This document shows, one piece after another, positions 1 through 10,230 of a DNA stretch of 64,000 nucleotides (position 1 is its first letter; every line of letters starts with the position of its first letter). The translations under genes and the position numbers were made by a program. The notes below the pieces were generated by a model. It made no database searches. It saw only the letters and a list, made by a program, of their open reading frames with translations, and was not told the DNA's origin. The stretch is from Chamaecyparis obtusa. Lineage: Eukaryota > Streptophyta > Pinopsida > Cupressales > Cupressaceae. The stretch lies in the NCBI GenBank assembly GCA_027943335.1, contig BSBK01000879.1:124001-188000 (forward strand), given 5' to 3'.

Positions 1-45
1 TATTCTCATCCTTCTTCCACAAGTCCCAAGTCTTTTGAAAGTAAC

Positions 46-591
46 TTGAATGTTCAATACAAGAAAAAGAAGCAATATAAGAATCCATCAAAAAAAGAAG
101 ATCACCATGTCTCCTCTAATCGACATGGGGGCATAAAGTCAAAAGAGATATCTAAGAAGAAAACTACAAGACAAGTATGGGTTCCAAAATCCATCATTCA
201 AGATATGCTCTCTAAATCATCAAAAGGAAATAAAAATCCTAAGGTTATATGGATTCCAAAGTCTCTCTTGAAAGAGTCTAATATTGAACAACAAGTGAAG
301 TTGACATTCAAGCTTCCAAAGGCTTCCACTTCATCTTCTTCCAAAAATATTCTTCCATTCCATGTGCCTGAACCACAACCTCTGCTAAATATTCGCTATA
401 TTCCTTCTCGTATTCCTTCATTCAAGTTCCCTCCATCATCTCACCACCCTTCAAGGTGTGTGTTGATGTTGATCTTGCCTTCCTTTTCATCTACCCTTTC
501 ACAATCCTTCCATTCATTATCCTTCTATCTTCTATCCTTTTTCCTCATTTGCCTATTCCTCCTATCTTCCAACCTCACTCGCTTTACATAA
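46..591 (+). pseudogene. Remnant basic ORF, unknown origin
   Basis: Open frame of about 180 codons with no in-frame ATG at its left end, so it probably continues from outside the window. The first half is Lys/Ser-rich and holds two similar boxes, VWVPKS and VIWIPKS. W-V-P-K boxes of this sort occur in gag-like parts of plant retroelements, so a retroelement remnant is the best guess. The second half (after about residue 135) is low-complexity and hydrophobic and looks non-coding. I do not recognise the protein. Confidence 0.3.
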
Positions 592-794
592 AACCTTATC
601 CTCCATTTTTCTCTTCCATTTTCCTTTCCCTATCAGCATCCTTGAACATATCATTTTGAATCCTTGGCATATTATGGTTTATCCTTTCAAGGAGCATTAT
701 CTAAAAAGCTTGCCTTCTTCCAAAAAATTATAAAATTCAAAAAAATAGAAAAATTCAAAAAAGAAAGAAAGAAAAAAATGAAAAAATTGAAAAT

Positions 795-930
795 GTGCCA
801 TGGTGAAAACCTGGAAACAGGCACCTTGGTAGCAAAAGGAAAGAGAAATAAATTCGTCCTATGGTGAAAACCACTCCCTTGTGGCACCTTGGGTAAGTAC
901 AATGATGAAAACCTGGAAATCAGGCATCAT
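795..930 (+). repeat. Three GGTGAAAACC hairpin modules in an A-rich tract
   Basis: Three copies of a short module follow one another. The first has the core GGTGAAAACC overlapping CCTG-GAAA-CAGG inside arms GTGCC/GGCAC. The second has CCAC/GTGG. The third has arms ATGATG/CATCAT around CCTG-GAAAT-CAGG. The same module recurs at 1601-1740, 8150-8245, 11751-11870 and, inverted, 49370-49475. This links the left edge of the window to the Tat elements. A 5'-flanking A/G-rich run accompanies the array. Confidence 0.7.
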
Positions 931-935
931 ACATA

Positions 936-1448
936 GTTCTTCTACATGTTTCATCCATTCCATCTTCTCTCTTTGATCTTGGCAATATTGACCTATACAC
1001 GAATATTTGGCTATCTTGTGAGCTATCTTCCGATGATCTTGCTTTCATTCCTTTCATGTTTAGCCTTCATATTCATTTTCCTCCATTCATTCTAGCCTTT
1101 CGCTATCCTTTTCCCATTTGGTCTTGATCTAATAAAAAAGAGTAAAAAATGATGCTATGAAGCCTCTTGACATGTCTACTCCTTTGGACTGCATCCTTTC
1201 CTTCTTTTGCATTACACTATTGTGACTTATCCTATGCTGGCCTTTCATTGCTTATCCAAATGTGCTTTGCATGATAATTTTTTCCTAGCTTGGGTACTCT
1301 TGAGGAGTTTGACCTTGAGGATTTATTCCCTCCATTTGCCTTCATTCTCCTTTCCTCCATCTCAGTCACCAGCTTGCTAATCCCTCTTGTTCTCCACCTT
1401 CCTAGACATTTTGGAACTACACGATGTGATCTTGCTCATGAGTTTAAT
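936..1448. other. Unassigned pyrimidine-rich stretch
   Basis: No gene is visible. The sequence is rich in CTT/TTC and contains only short open frames. Homology to the Tat 3' region starts sharply at about 1449. Confidence 0.4.
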
Positions 1449-1600
1449 GCCCATTCTGTCTTGGGGCATCCTTTGTACATATTTTATGATCCTCAAAAAT
1501 ACCAAAAAAATTCATATATGATGCGGAAAAAAATTCTAAAAAGTATAAAAAAATCCTGAAAAAATACAAAAAAATAAAAAAAATACAAAAAAAAATAGAA

Positions 1601-1740
1601 AAAGTGCCTTGGTGAAAACCTGGAAACAGACACCTTGGTAGCAAAAATACAAAAAAATGAAAAAATGAAAAAAAGAAAAAATTGCAATAAATCCAAGTGG
1701 TGAAAACTTGGAAATAGACGCTATTTGAGGCCTTTGCACT
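1601..1740 (+). repeat. Pair of GGTGAAAACC hairpin modules
   Basis: Two modules separated by an A-rich spacer. The first has core GGTGAAAACC and a decayed GTGCC/GACAC outer arm. The second has arms CAAGT/ATTTG, which pair with one G-U. They are the orphan equivalents of the pair at 11751-11870. Confidence 0.7.
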
Positions 1741-1898
1741 CCTATTTGTTAGCATGCGTCATCAACACTTAGCCTTTCTCCATCATGCCTTGACCTTATT
1801 TGACTTGGTCTGGAATTGGTCTTTATCTTTGTCTAGGGGGCATAACTGTTAGCATAGGTCCTTTAGGTGCGTTTGTCTCTTGGGGCATTTCACAAACA

Positions 1899-1967
1899 GG
1901 TGTTTTTCAACACCACCCCAAACAGTGTTTTTCAACACTACCCTTGTGTCGAGTGTTTCTTAACACT
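1899..1967 (+). repeat. Three tandem short hairpins (AGTGTT..AACACT)
   Basis: Perfect inverted repeats at 1899-1914 (GGTGTT/AACACC), 1924-1939 (AGTGTT/AACACT) and 1952-1967 (AGTGTT/AACACT), spaced 25-28 bp. The loops are TTTC, TTTC and TCTT. The first stem differs from the others at its end pair on both arms together. Related hairpins lie at 12037-12104 and 47864-47879. Confidence 0.7.
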
Positions 1968-3204
1968 TATCAGATGTCTTTCCCAATAGTCTAAGTATGA
2001 TGCAATATTACTCATTTGCAGATGCGATACTCAAAGTTTGACTCTTTGACCAACACACACGCACTTACACAATCAACTTGTTGAGATATGTTGACTTTAT
2101 TTTTCTTTATGTGTTGTCTATGAGAATTTCTTTGATGAGTGGTCTCTCCCTGAGAAGTTTTCGATGATGCATAGCTAGAAGACTAAGGGTATGAGAACAT
2201 GTTTTATTTCTTTACCTAGTTGTGGGTATATTTTGTTGATCCTAATTGTCATGAGAATTTATGCTAGTCTTACTTGACACTATGGATTGACAAGGTATTA
2301 TCCTTGACTGTTTTGCGAGTGCATGCTTCTAGTTATCCTGACTTTCATATGTCTTGATACAAGCATAATCTCGCCATATCAAAATTTAGGTGATCTCACT
2401 GCATTAGTCATCTTGACCTATATGTCTTTGATATCTAGGTGAGATTTTCACATTTCTATCTAATAAAGATCATATTCATATCCACATCGTTATGCTAGTG
2501 TGCATTGTATGATCTTACAGCGCTACCTAACGCTTGATGATGATAATTAGATGTCTATAAGCGTTGTGACCTTGCAAGTCAACCACTTTTCATAGTAGCT
2601 TGCATTCTTAGGTTCATCATAGTTTAGTTTTTGCATCTTGCATATGGAGAGAGCTCTCATTTTTATCATCTATGGACTAGATGGTCAACTGTGCTCATTT
2701 TCTGATTCTTCTTGATCATATCTTTCATTTTTGGTCTTTCATGTCACATCATTTTCTATCCATTTTCGGACTTGAAATCAAAATCCGAGTCGCATTTCAA
2801 AATTTTCCCCCTCTTCTGTGCAGTTGGCTAAACTCTTGAGGCATAATCCTTCGATCTTTCTTAGGGGCATCTTCATTTCCATGTCTTTCAACCTTCTAGT
2901 CTGCCATTCTATTTTATTCGATCCATTTCTCTGAGTTTGACTACATCCTTAACCTATATCTTTCTTAGTCAAACTGGGGCATGTGTCATTGCCTAACTGG
3001 TTAACCTTTTGACCTTTACCTTTGATTATGATTTTGATTTGATCAAATCTTTTATCAATTTGTTGCTCTCCTCTATTCGATTTTAATTTCGACTCTGAGG
3101 GGGCAACACCTATGGGATTCTCATCCCTGATTCTCTTGATTTTCTTGATTCAGACATCTTTTGTGAGTTTTTTGCTCAAATTTGAGATTCTTATCTCTTA
3201 CTTT

Positions 3205-3371
3205 GAATGTGATCCCGAATCGACCTCATGTTCAAAGGCCTTTGTCTATGTTTGTCCGGATGTGATCCCGAATCGACCTCACATCTGAGTTATTTTGTGA
3301 TCCCAGATCGATCTCACATTTCAATTCTTCTTTGACTGCATATGTTCCCAGATCGATCACACATTAGTCAA
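3205..3371 (+). repeat. Four hairpin units leading to the polypurine tract
   Basis: Units at 3205-3233, 3259-3285, 3296-3318 and 3332-3371 share a core like TCCCGAATCGACC between arms that pair: GATGTGA/TCACATC in unit 2, TGTGA/TCACA in unit 3, and outer arms TTTGACT/AGTCAAA in unit 4. The last arm runs straight into the polypurine tract. Equivalent units occur at 16134-16301 and in Tat-2 near 46482-46615. Confidence 0.65.
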
Positions 3372-3382
3372 AGAGGGGAAAA
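3370..3382 (+). promoter_or_regulatory. Polypurine tract
   Basis: Purine run AAAGAGGGGAAAA immediately before the TGTATGCACCC start of the LTR. It primes plus-strand DNA synthesis in LTR retroelements. The same run occurs at 16299-16311, and inverted at 46473-46485 and 61010-61024. This supports the short (about 960 bp) LTR model. Confidence 0.65.
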
Positions 3383-4338
3383 TGTATGCACCCTAAAATG
3401 GTTGCCTAGACTTTGGGCCTCATTTATTTGATTTATCAATCCTGAATCAATTTTATCAATAATCAATATTTTTCAACATTATCAATTTCTTGATCGTCTT
3501 AATTTCAATCATATATTGGATTTTTATCCTTGGGCTAACCATTTTATCCTAAGTCTTTATTTATTTAAAAGGAATATTTCCTCTCCTTTTATTAAATAAA
3601 AAGCCCCACCTTTTCCTCTTATCCTAAGTTTTACAAATAAAACATTATTCCTATTTTATAAAAAAAGAGAAAAAGCACTTTTTGTCTCATATGGACACAA
3701 AAGTCAACTCTTATTTTCCTATTGGAGGATACTTGTGCACATGGATTGCTCTTCTTTCAAGCTCCACCCTTGATTAAGACTTTTGCCTCTTAATCTCCAT
3801 GGTCCATTCCTTGGCATTTCTTATAAAAGGAGAGCTCTCTTCCTCATTTTAGGTCACTTGTTTTATGCTAATGTTATGCTGCAGGTTTTCTAGGTCATTT
3901 GGAGCTTTCTTTGAAGACACTCTTGCATTCAAGATCTTTGTTGTTGCATTTCATTTAGTTTCATATTTACTTGCATAGTTGCATGATAATGGCATTCTTA
4001 GTGTAGATTTTCTTTTATGCAATAGATTAATCTCACATAGTCTAAATAGGAAGGATTTGTAACACTTGTTCTTTCCTTTTCATAGAATACTTTGCATATT
4101 TGCATCCTCATTTTAGTTGCATTGCATTGCATTTCATAGTGATTCTTGGAGATATTGACATTCTTGGCCTTGTCTTCACTTGAATCTCTCATTGTATGGT
4201 TGACTAGCAAGGTCATGAGTTTATAGCTCTAGCTAAGAGCAATTTTACAAATCTTGAAACTCCATGCATAAAGAGCTATGTATCAATTTGTGAGGGCTCA
4301 TTCTTGAGTTTCCTTGCATCTAAAGATTCATAGAAGTG
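3383..4338 (+). repeat. 5' LTR of Tat-1
   Basis: Direct repeat of 16312-17271, about 956 bp. It starts TGTATGCACCC after the polypurine tract and stays homologous to its partner up to CATAGAAGTG. A TATA box lies near the middle, as expected for U3-R-U5 order. The two LTRs differ at roughly 8-10% of positions by eye, so the insertion is old. The exact 3' end is uncertain by about 20 bp because the terminal CA is not clear on this copy. TGGTCACA follows and may be a degraded primer-binding site. Confidence 0.75.
3832..3838 (+). promoter_or_regulatory. LTR TATA box
   Basis: TATAAAAGG followed by the palindrome GAGAGCTCTC (3840-3849). The same position in the 3' LTR has TATAAAAGG (16740). Likely promoter of the Tat-1 genomic RNA. 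Confidence 0.6.
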
Positions 4339-4349
4339 TGGTCACATTT

Positions 4350-5813
4350 TCACCATACAGGACCAACTCACCCCCATCTACCCCTTCGCCAAGTCCTAGA
4401 AGAAGATCAAGGACACCCTCACGATCCCCAAGTCCTAGAGGAAGAAGGGCTTCAAGATATGATCATCATAGGAGACGATCACCTCATAGACATTCAAAGC
4501 AACCCTCCCAACGAGCGCATCATGGATCACAACATGGAGGAAGTTATGCCAAAATTGATCATATGGATTTTATGACTATGCAACAAGAACCATCCTTTCA
4601 AGCATATGTGGAACGATATGTGGAACAAAACAAGGATCAATTCCTAGAAAGCCTTATCAACAAAGGTGCTAAAGTTCCATATAATTTTGACGTCCACCAA
4701 AAGATTAAAAAATAGAATCCTTCAACCAATGAGGTGATCATGCAAATGCAGAAGGATATAGAAAGGATGAGGGCTCCCAAGAGCACATTTAATTTGGACT
4801 CCATATGTCCCAACCTGATTGACAAGAGTGTGGTGTTGGTTGAGTTCCCTAAAAAAGTTGAGTTTCCAACCTATGACAAATATGATGGCGTTGGTGACCC
4901 TCATGACCATGTTCGACAGTTCTACATAATGAGCTTTTCTTTTCATCATGAAGACTCCTACTTGATGAGATTATTTCCAAGGAGTCTCAAAGGTCAAGCC
5001 ATGGAGTGGTTCACCAAATTTACTCCTCTAGTAAAGACATTTAAAGAACTCATCCAAAGATTTGTTTAGCATTTTGCTTATAATCTATCAAGGTCGGTCA
5101 CAATGCTTGATTTGTGCAAACTTAAACAAAATCAAGGAGAACCTTTTGTCACTTTCCTACAAAGATGGAGACGTTTGTGCTCAAAATATCCAAGGACAAT
5201 TCCTAAGGAGGAAAGAATATACATCATTGTGAGTAACTTAGTGCCAGAATTAAGATATGAGGTAAGAAAGATACCATTTAATTCTTTTGATACCATGGTA
5301 GAAGTGGCATGTCGCATAGAGGATGTCCTAAAAGAACAAGGAATTTTGGCTAAATCAACTAATAATAACAATGGCCAAAACAACAACAATAATGGTTATA
5401 AGGACAAAAAGAACTCTTATTGGAACAAGAATAAATAGGTGGTCAATGATGGAGTTTTTGACTCATCACAACCTAAGAATGAAGGAGTTCTTAATCTCTC
5501 TCATGCGGTTCAAGCCATGAAGCTGGAAGCATCGTCAGGACAACAAGAGAATAAACCCAAGTATCAAGGGAAACCTAAGAAGGAAAAGAGACAATTTACC
5601 AAACTTGGGGACTCCTATGCAGACATTTTTAAGACACTAATTGCTCATAATTTGGCACAACCTCAGGATCCTACCAAACACCGCATACCCGATCCTAAAC
5701 CTCATTGGTGGGATGAGAAAGCTTTTTGTGTCTTCCACAATGGAATTGGACATGATATAGAAAATTGTTTTAGGCTTAAACATCTTTTCCAAGACCTCAT
5801 TGAAAGTGGATGA
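4350..5813 (+). pseudogene. gag: Tat-1 gag (capsid) region
   Basis: Capsid part of the polyprotein. The N-terminal part (4360-4500) is Arg/Ser/Pro-rich with RRRSRTPSRSPSP-like repeats. The conserved gag core follows from 4830: KVEFPTYDKYDG, then LKGQAMEWFTK, then QGEPFVTFLQRW and RIEDVLKEQG. A typical CCHC knuckle is not evident; a C-x3-C-like stretch near 5735 (FCVFHNGIGHDIENC) may be its remnant. In-frame stops are TAG 4713, 5067 and 5436, and TGA 5811. The frame is open from 4314, inside the LTR end, but its first ATG is at 4563, so the original start is probably lost. Confidence 0.8.
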
Positions 5814-7298
5814 TTACAAGTTGATGGTTTAACTACTAATGCGGATCATAAGGCTTTTAAAGAACCCTTGCCCAAATATGAGAAAGGAGAGAATTTTAAC
5901 AACAAGCATGGAAAGGCTGCTATCAACTATACTTACACAAATGCTGAAAATGTTATTAACATGCTTGAAGTGGCTGATGATAATATCAACATGATGAGAG
6001 GGAAAGATCCTTATGGATATGATGTGGATTCAACTCCAATGTCTGATGAAGGACCCGTTGTGGTGCTAAGAGGTCCTCACTCATGAAGGATGCCCCAATC
6101 CCTCAATGTTGTCACTAGGGGTCAGGCTCAAGCTCCCATTATTATCAGAGGTCCTAGCTCTAGCAAGTCTAAGCAGCCCATGTCCAAGGGTGTTCTTCCT
6201 AAATCTGTTGTTGGTCCTGATTCAAATTATAACCTTATTGACTAGTTACAACGTACACCAGCACAGATATCTATTTTTGAACTTTTAGAATTTTCTCCTA
6301 AGCATAAGTGTGTCCTTGAGGATGCTTTGCGAGCAGCCAGTGTCCCTAACAACTTAGATATTGATCAATTCCAGAATATGGTCAACCATTTGGCTAGCCC
6401 TCATTACCTCACTTTCTCAGAAGAAGACGACAAATCCATCAGTCACCCACATAACTTGGCCTTACACATCGAAGTCATGATTCATAAAACCCATGTCAGG
6501 CGTGTATTGATAGATGGGGGTGCGGGGCTCAATATTTGTACCATGATTTTGTTGAAGGCTCTAGGATATTCTGAAGAAGTCATTGACACAAGGAAAAAGA
6601 TCACAATCAAGGCATATGATGAAGCAGAAAGAAGTTCTAAGGGATTGGCCATTTTTCCTATTCGAATTGGTCCAGTAGAAAAGGATATCTTACTTCAAAT
6701 TGTTGATGTTGGACATTTAGCCTATAACATTTTGCTAGGTAGGCCATGGATTCACAAAATGCAAGCAATCCCATCAACATATCACCAGTGTGTTAAGTTT
6801 CCCCATAATGGTGTAGAAATTTGCATACCTGGAGATAGTGCTTTGTCAGTTAATACTATTTTTGCTAGATCACATGTACCTTTGAATAGGGAGGCTGACA
6901 GTTCTAATATTTCACTTGAACAATGCAAGCAGAAGTTTAAGACCATAGATCTTGGGATGGGAGATTATAAAATTGATTCTTTTACAAAAATGCCAATCTC
7001 TCCTAGGTCTTATGGGAAACCATCACCAAATATGAAACCTTCATCATCAACAATGACATTATTTGGAAAATTTGTTGAGTCTTCGGTTCCTATTCAAGAA
7101 GAGAAAGAGGAAGTTGTCGTAAGAGATTGGATCTATCATAAGGAAAAATACCAACACAATGAGAACTTTGCTCCTTCACCTAAAGCTTATGGGAGAGGGT
7201 ATACATTGGTTAAGAATATGGGTTATCCAGGATATGGTCCCCTTAGCCATAGGTTGGATGCTAAAGCTGAGCCTCTTAACCATGCCCTTTTTGGATGA
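5814..7298 (+). pseudogene. Tat-1 protease region
   Basis: Aspartic protease of the polyprotein. The catalytic box reads VLIDGGAGLN at about 6504-6530, with D at 6513. Tat-type proteases usually carry D-N-G or D-G-G here in place of D-T/S-G. The second half has YNILLGRPWIH near 6723-6755. A linker containing PAQISIFELLEFSP precedes the domain. Stops are TGA 6084, TAG 6243 and TGA 7296, all in the polyprotein frame. The protease would cut the Gag-Pol precursor in the virus-like particle. Confidence 0.8.
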
Positions 7299-8048
7299 AA
7301 GAATAAGTCAACAGTTGGCTTAGGTTTTGAAAATAAGAAAAAGAAAGGTGTCCCTGTCCCAACTGCGATGGGCAATGACAGTGATTCAGATTACACACCT
7401 GATCTTTCTAATCAACAAGACATGTCTGATGATTGGGTGCCTGCCACAAATCTCCTTTGGGGAGATTCAAAAGGTTTGATAATTGACGGTCCTACTATCC
7501 CAGCTGCGACAGATAGTGACTATATCAATGCTAGATTGACAATGGAAAGTGTTACTATCCTAGCTGCAACGGATAGTAACAATGCTAGCATTAGAGAAGG
7601 GGAAACCTTTCCCAACCTTGAGACTTCTACATCATGAGGCCCCAATGATGATTCAGAAATAGACTCACATGAGTTTGAATGGGATTCACTTTCAGATGCA
7701 ACAGTTAATTTGGATATGGATGTTGTCCATACATATAGTATTCAACCCGATGCTGCCGGCGAGCTTAGTGTAGGACTAGAGGATTGTACTCCTCGAATTG
7801 CCTTAGTGGATGACGCTTCATTTGGTAGGATGAGTCCTAATTCAGGTATCTTAGGAGAAGACTTGATGAATCTCAATTGTATGGTCACCAGAGATAACAC
7901 CTTTCACATAAATAACATTGAACCAGTCATTGACCTACCCCTTGTTCACTATGACCTAATTGACTGGTCTCAGCGCCATCAAGGGCCTAGATTCCTCACT
8001 TTTTAGAATGATTATGAAATTGCCTACTATCTGAATGCTCTTGAACCC
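7299..8048 (+). pseudogene. Tat-1 acidic linker between protease and RT
   Basis: Same reading frame as the neighbours, rich in Asp/Ser/Asn (SDSDYTPDLSNQ, then a duplicated stretch around ATDSDYINARLTMESVTI and ATDSNNAS). I recognise no domain. Spacers of this sort precede RT in Tat polyproteins. Stops are TGA 7635 and TAG 8004. Confidence 0.6.
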
Positions 8049-9044
8049 ATGGCTTCTTCCACCAGTGAACCAACCACAAGTATGACGAAGCCTGATATTA
8101 AGTACCTCAGTCTAAAAATAAAAGAAAAAGAAAGAAAGAAAAATAGGTCTGATGGCGAAAACCACTTTGTGGTGGTATTAGAACCAAAAATAGTAAAAAA
8201 AAATGACATATCTGAGGGTGAAAACCTCTTTGAGGTGCCTAAGGATGGGGTACTTAATAACTTGCCGAGTTATTTTCAGGACAGATCATCAGTATTGATT
8301 GAGCCAACAAAACCAGTTAATTTGAACACAGAAGAAGCTCCTCAAATAATTCATCTTGCTCAGTCTTTATCAGAAGAAGAAACCAAGGCATATATGCAAT
8401 TCTTACAAAAGAAGAAAATTAATTTTGCATGGACATATTCAGACATGCCAGGGCTTGACACAAATCTTATAATGCATCACTTATCCATAGCTCCAGGAGT
8501 CAAACTAGTGAAACAGAGACTTGGAAAAATGCATCCACATGTAGCTCTCCTTGTCAAAGCGGAATTAGAAAAACTTTTGAGAGCTGGATTCATCAGAGCC
8601 ATCGATTATGCAGAATGGATCTCAAACATAGTACCAATTTCCAAACATGATGGGTCCATTCGTGTATGCATAGATTTTAGAGATTTAAACAAAGCATGCC
8701 CAAAGGATGATTTTCCACTTCCAAACATTAACATGATAGTGGACATGACAGCGGGTTATGAAATATACTCTCTAATGGATGGTTTCTCAGGATACAATCA
8801 AATTAAAATAGCTCCCGAAGATGAAGAGAAAATAGCGTTCACATGTGCATGGGGAACCTATTGCTGGAACATCATGCCATTTGGGTTAAAGAATGCAGGA
8901 GCAACATACCAACGAGCTATGACCACAATTTTTCATGATATGATGCATAAGAACATGGAAGATTATGTGGATGATACCTTGGCTAAATCAAGAAAAAGGG
9001 ATGCACACCTTACCGATTTGGAAGTAATTCTAGATCGCATGTAA
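8049..9044 (+). pseudogene. Tat-1 reverse transcriptase
   Basis: RT domain with SKHDGSIRVCIDFRDLN, then DFPLPNI, SGYNQIKIAPEDEEK, TYCWNIMPFGLKNAGATYQR and the active site YVDD at 8964-8975. The metal-binding Asp of the first block (IYSLMDGFSGY) is present. The domain is open until TAA at 9042. Just before it, at 8150-8245, the coding DNA contains two copies of the hairpin module also found in the 3' region, translating as DGENHFVV and EGENLFEV. Confidence 0.9.
8150..8245 (+). repeat. Hairpin modules inside the pol coding region
   Basis: GGCGAAAACCACTTTGTGG and GGTGAAAACCTCTTTGAGG, each preceded by an A-rich run. The stems CCAC/GTGG and CCTC/GAGG differ from each other but both pair. They resemble the modules at 861-884 and in the 3' region. 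Confidence 0.55.
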
Positions 9045-9875
9045 CAGTTTCAACTCAGATTGAATCCAAAGAAGTGCGCATTTGGTGTCACCTCAGGCAA
9101 ACTTTTAGGATTTATAATATTAGCAAAAGGTATAGAGGTTGATCCCGAAAAGGTCCAAGTAATTTTAGATATGCCACCTCCAAGAAACATTAGTCAGATG
9201 AGAAGTCTTCAGGGACGACTCCAGTCAATTGGAAGGTTTATCTCACAGCTGGCAGATAGAGCACAACCCTTTAATAAGACGCTGCATAAGGGTGTTTCTT
9301 GTGTATGGAATGAGGACTGTCAAAAGATCCTAGATCAAATTAAACAATACTTGGCTAATCCTCCAATTTTGATGCCGCCTATTCCTGGGAAACCATTGAT
9401 TTTATACATTTCAGCAACAGAGTCTTCCTTGGGGGCATTGTTGGCTCAATTAGATGATACTGGGAAAGAAATGGCCATTTACTACATTAGTCGTACTCTA
9501 GTATCTTATGAGATCAATTATAATAACATTGAGAAGTCTTGTCTTGCAGTGGTGTTTGCTTCCCAAAAGTTGCGACACTATATGCTCGCTCATACTATAC
9601 ATTTGGTTGCAAAAATTGATCCTCTTAAGTACTTGCTTAGTAAGGCTACCCTCACGGGTAGACTTGCTAAATGGATGATGGTTTTAACTAAATTTGACAT
9701 AAAGTACGTTGAAAGGAAGGCCATAAAAGGGCAAGCTATTGCTGACCAATTAGCTGATTTCTCAGTTAAGGATAGTATGCATGTTCAAGTAGATTTCCTA
9801 GATGAACACATCCTGTATATGACTACTCGCACTTGGAAAATGTTCTTTGATGGTTCCCACATGCAAAATGGATAA
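9045..9875 (+). pseudogene. Tat-1 RT thumb and first RNase H
   Basis: Starts with NPKKCAFGVTSGKLLGF, the usual RT connection, then the gypsy RNase H (LYISATESSLGALLAQ, AIYYISRTL, EKSCLAVVFASQKLRHY) and ends with KGQAIADQLADF. It degrades genomic RNA during reverse transcription. The reading frame is the same as RT. The frame closes at TAA 9873, just inside the next domain. Confidence 0.85.
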
Positions 9876-10230
9876 GGTGCTGGAGTATTATTTGTCTCTC
9901 CACATGGGTACAATATTCCAAAGTCTTACAAACTTTTATTCCCATGTACGAATAATACTGCAGAATATGAAGCTTTAACCAATGGATTGAGAATGGCTAT
10001 AGAATGGAACATAACAGAATTACATGTCTTTGGGGATTCTCAGTTAATCATCAACCAAGTCAATGAGGAGTATCAAACCAAGGATAATAAATTGATACCC
10101 TACAAAAAGATGGTTGACTCATTGAGACGTTACTTTACATTTGTGACATTTCAACAGATCCCTAGGACAGAGAACAAAGCTACAGATGCTATGGCCACAT
10201 TAGCTTCACTCCTTCAATTGGAAACACATG
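9876..10230 (+). pseudogene. Tat-1 second (archaeal-type) RNase H
   Basis: A second RNase H follows the first: FFDGS at about 9843, NTAEYEAL near 9955, HVFGDSQLIINQV near 10025 and TENKATDAMATLAS near 10170. All four acidic catalytic positions (D, E, D, D) are visible. This extra domain is the established marker of the Tat clade and is my main reason for that placement. The domain straddles TAA 9873. Confidence 0.8.

Larger units (their letters stand above)
1449..3382 (+). repeat. Orphan copy of the Tat 3' untranslated region
   Basis: This block is the direct repeat of what follows the integrase stop in Tat-1: it aligns with 11587-12880 and again with about 15710-16311. The antisense PMD gene found in between at 12.9-15.7 kb is absent here; the gap falls at about 2720-2780. 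Hairpin modules, the AGTGTT hairpin trio, the TGTGA/TCACA units and the polypurine tract are all present. Its place directly before the 5' LTR suggests a tandem pair of elements reduced by recombination. The alternative is that the true LTR is about 2.9 kb and starts at 1449. Confidence 0.75.

Noticed and set aside
456..659. Hydrophobic ORF as a membrane protein
   Set aside because: Pyrimidine-rich low-complexity DNA gives Leu/Phe/Ser runs in any frame, and there is no supporting motif.
1444..1755. Minus-strand Phe-rich ORFs
   Set aside because: They are translations of the A-rich hairpin-module region on the wrong strand.
3205..3371. Regular short repeats resembling a CRISPR array
   Set aside because: This is plant retroelement DNA. 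The repeats are degenerate hairpins with no uniform spacers and no cas genes.
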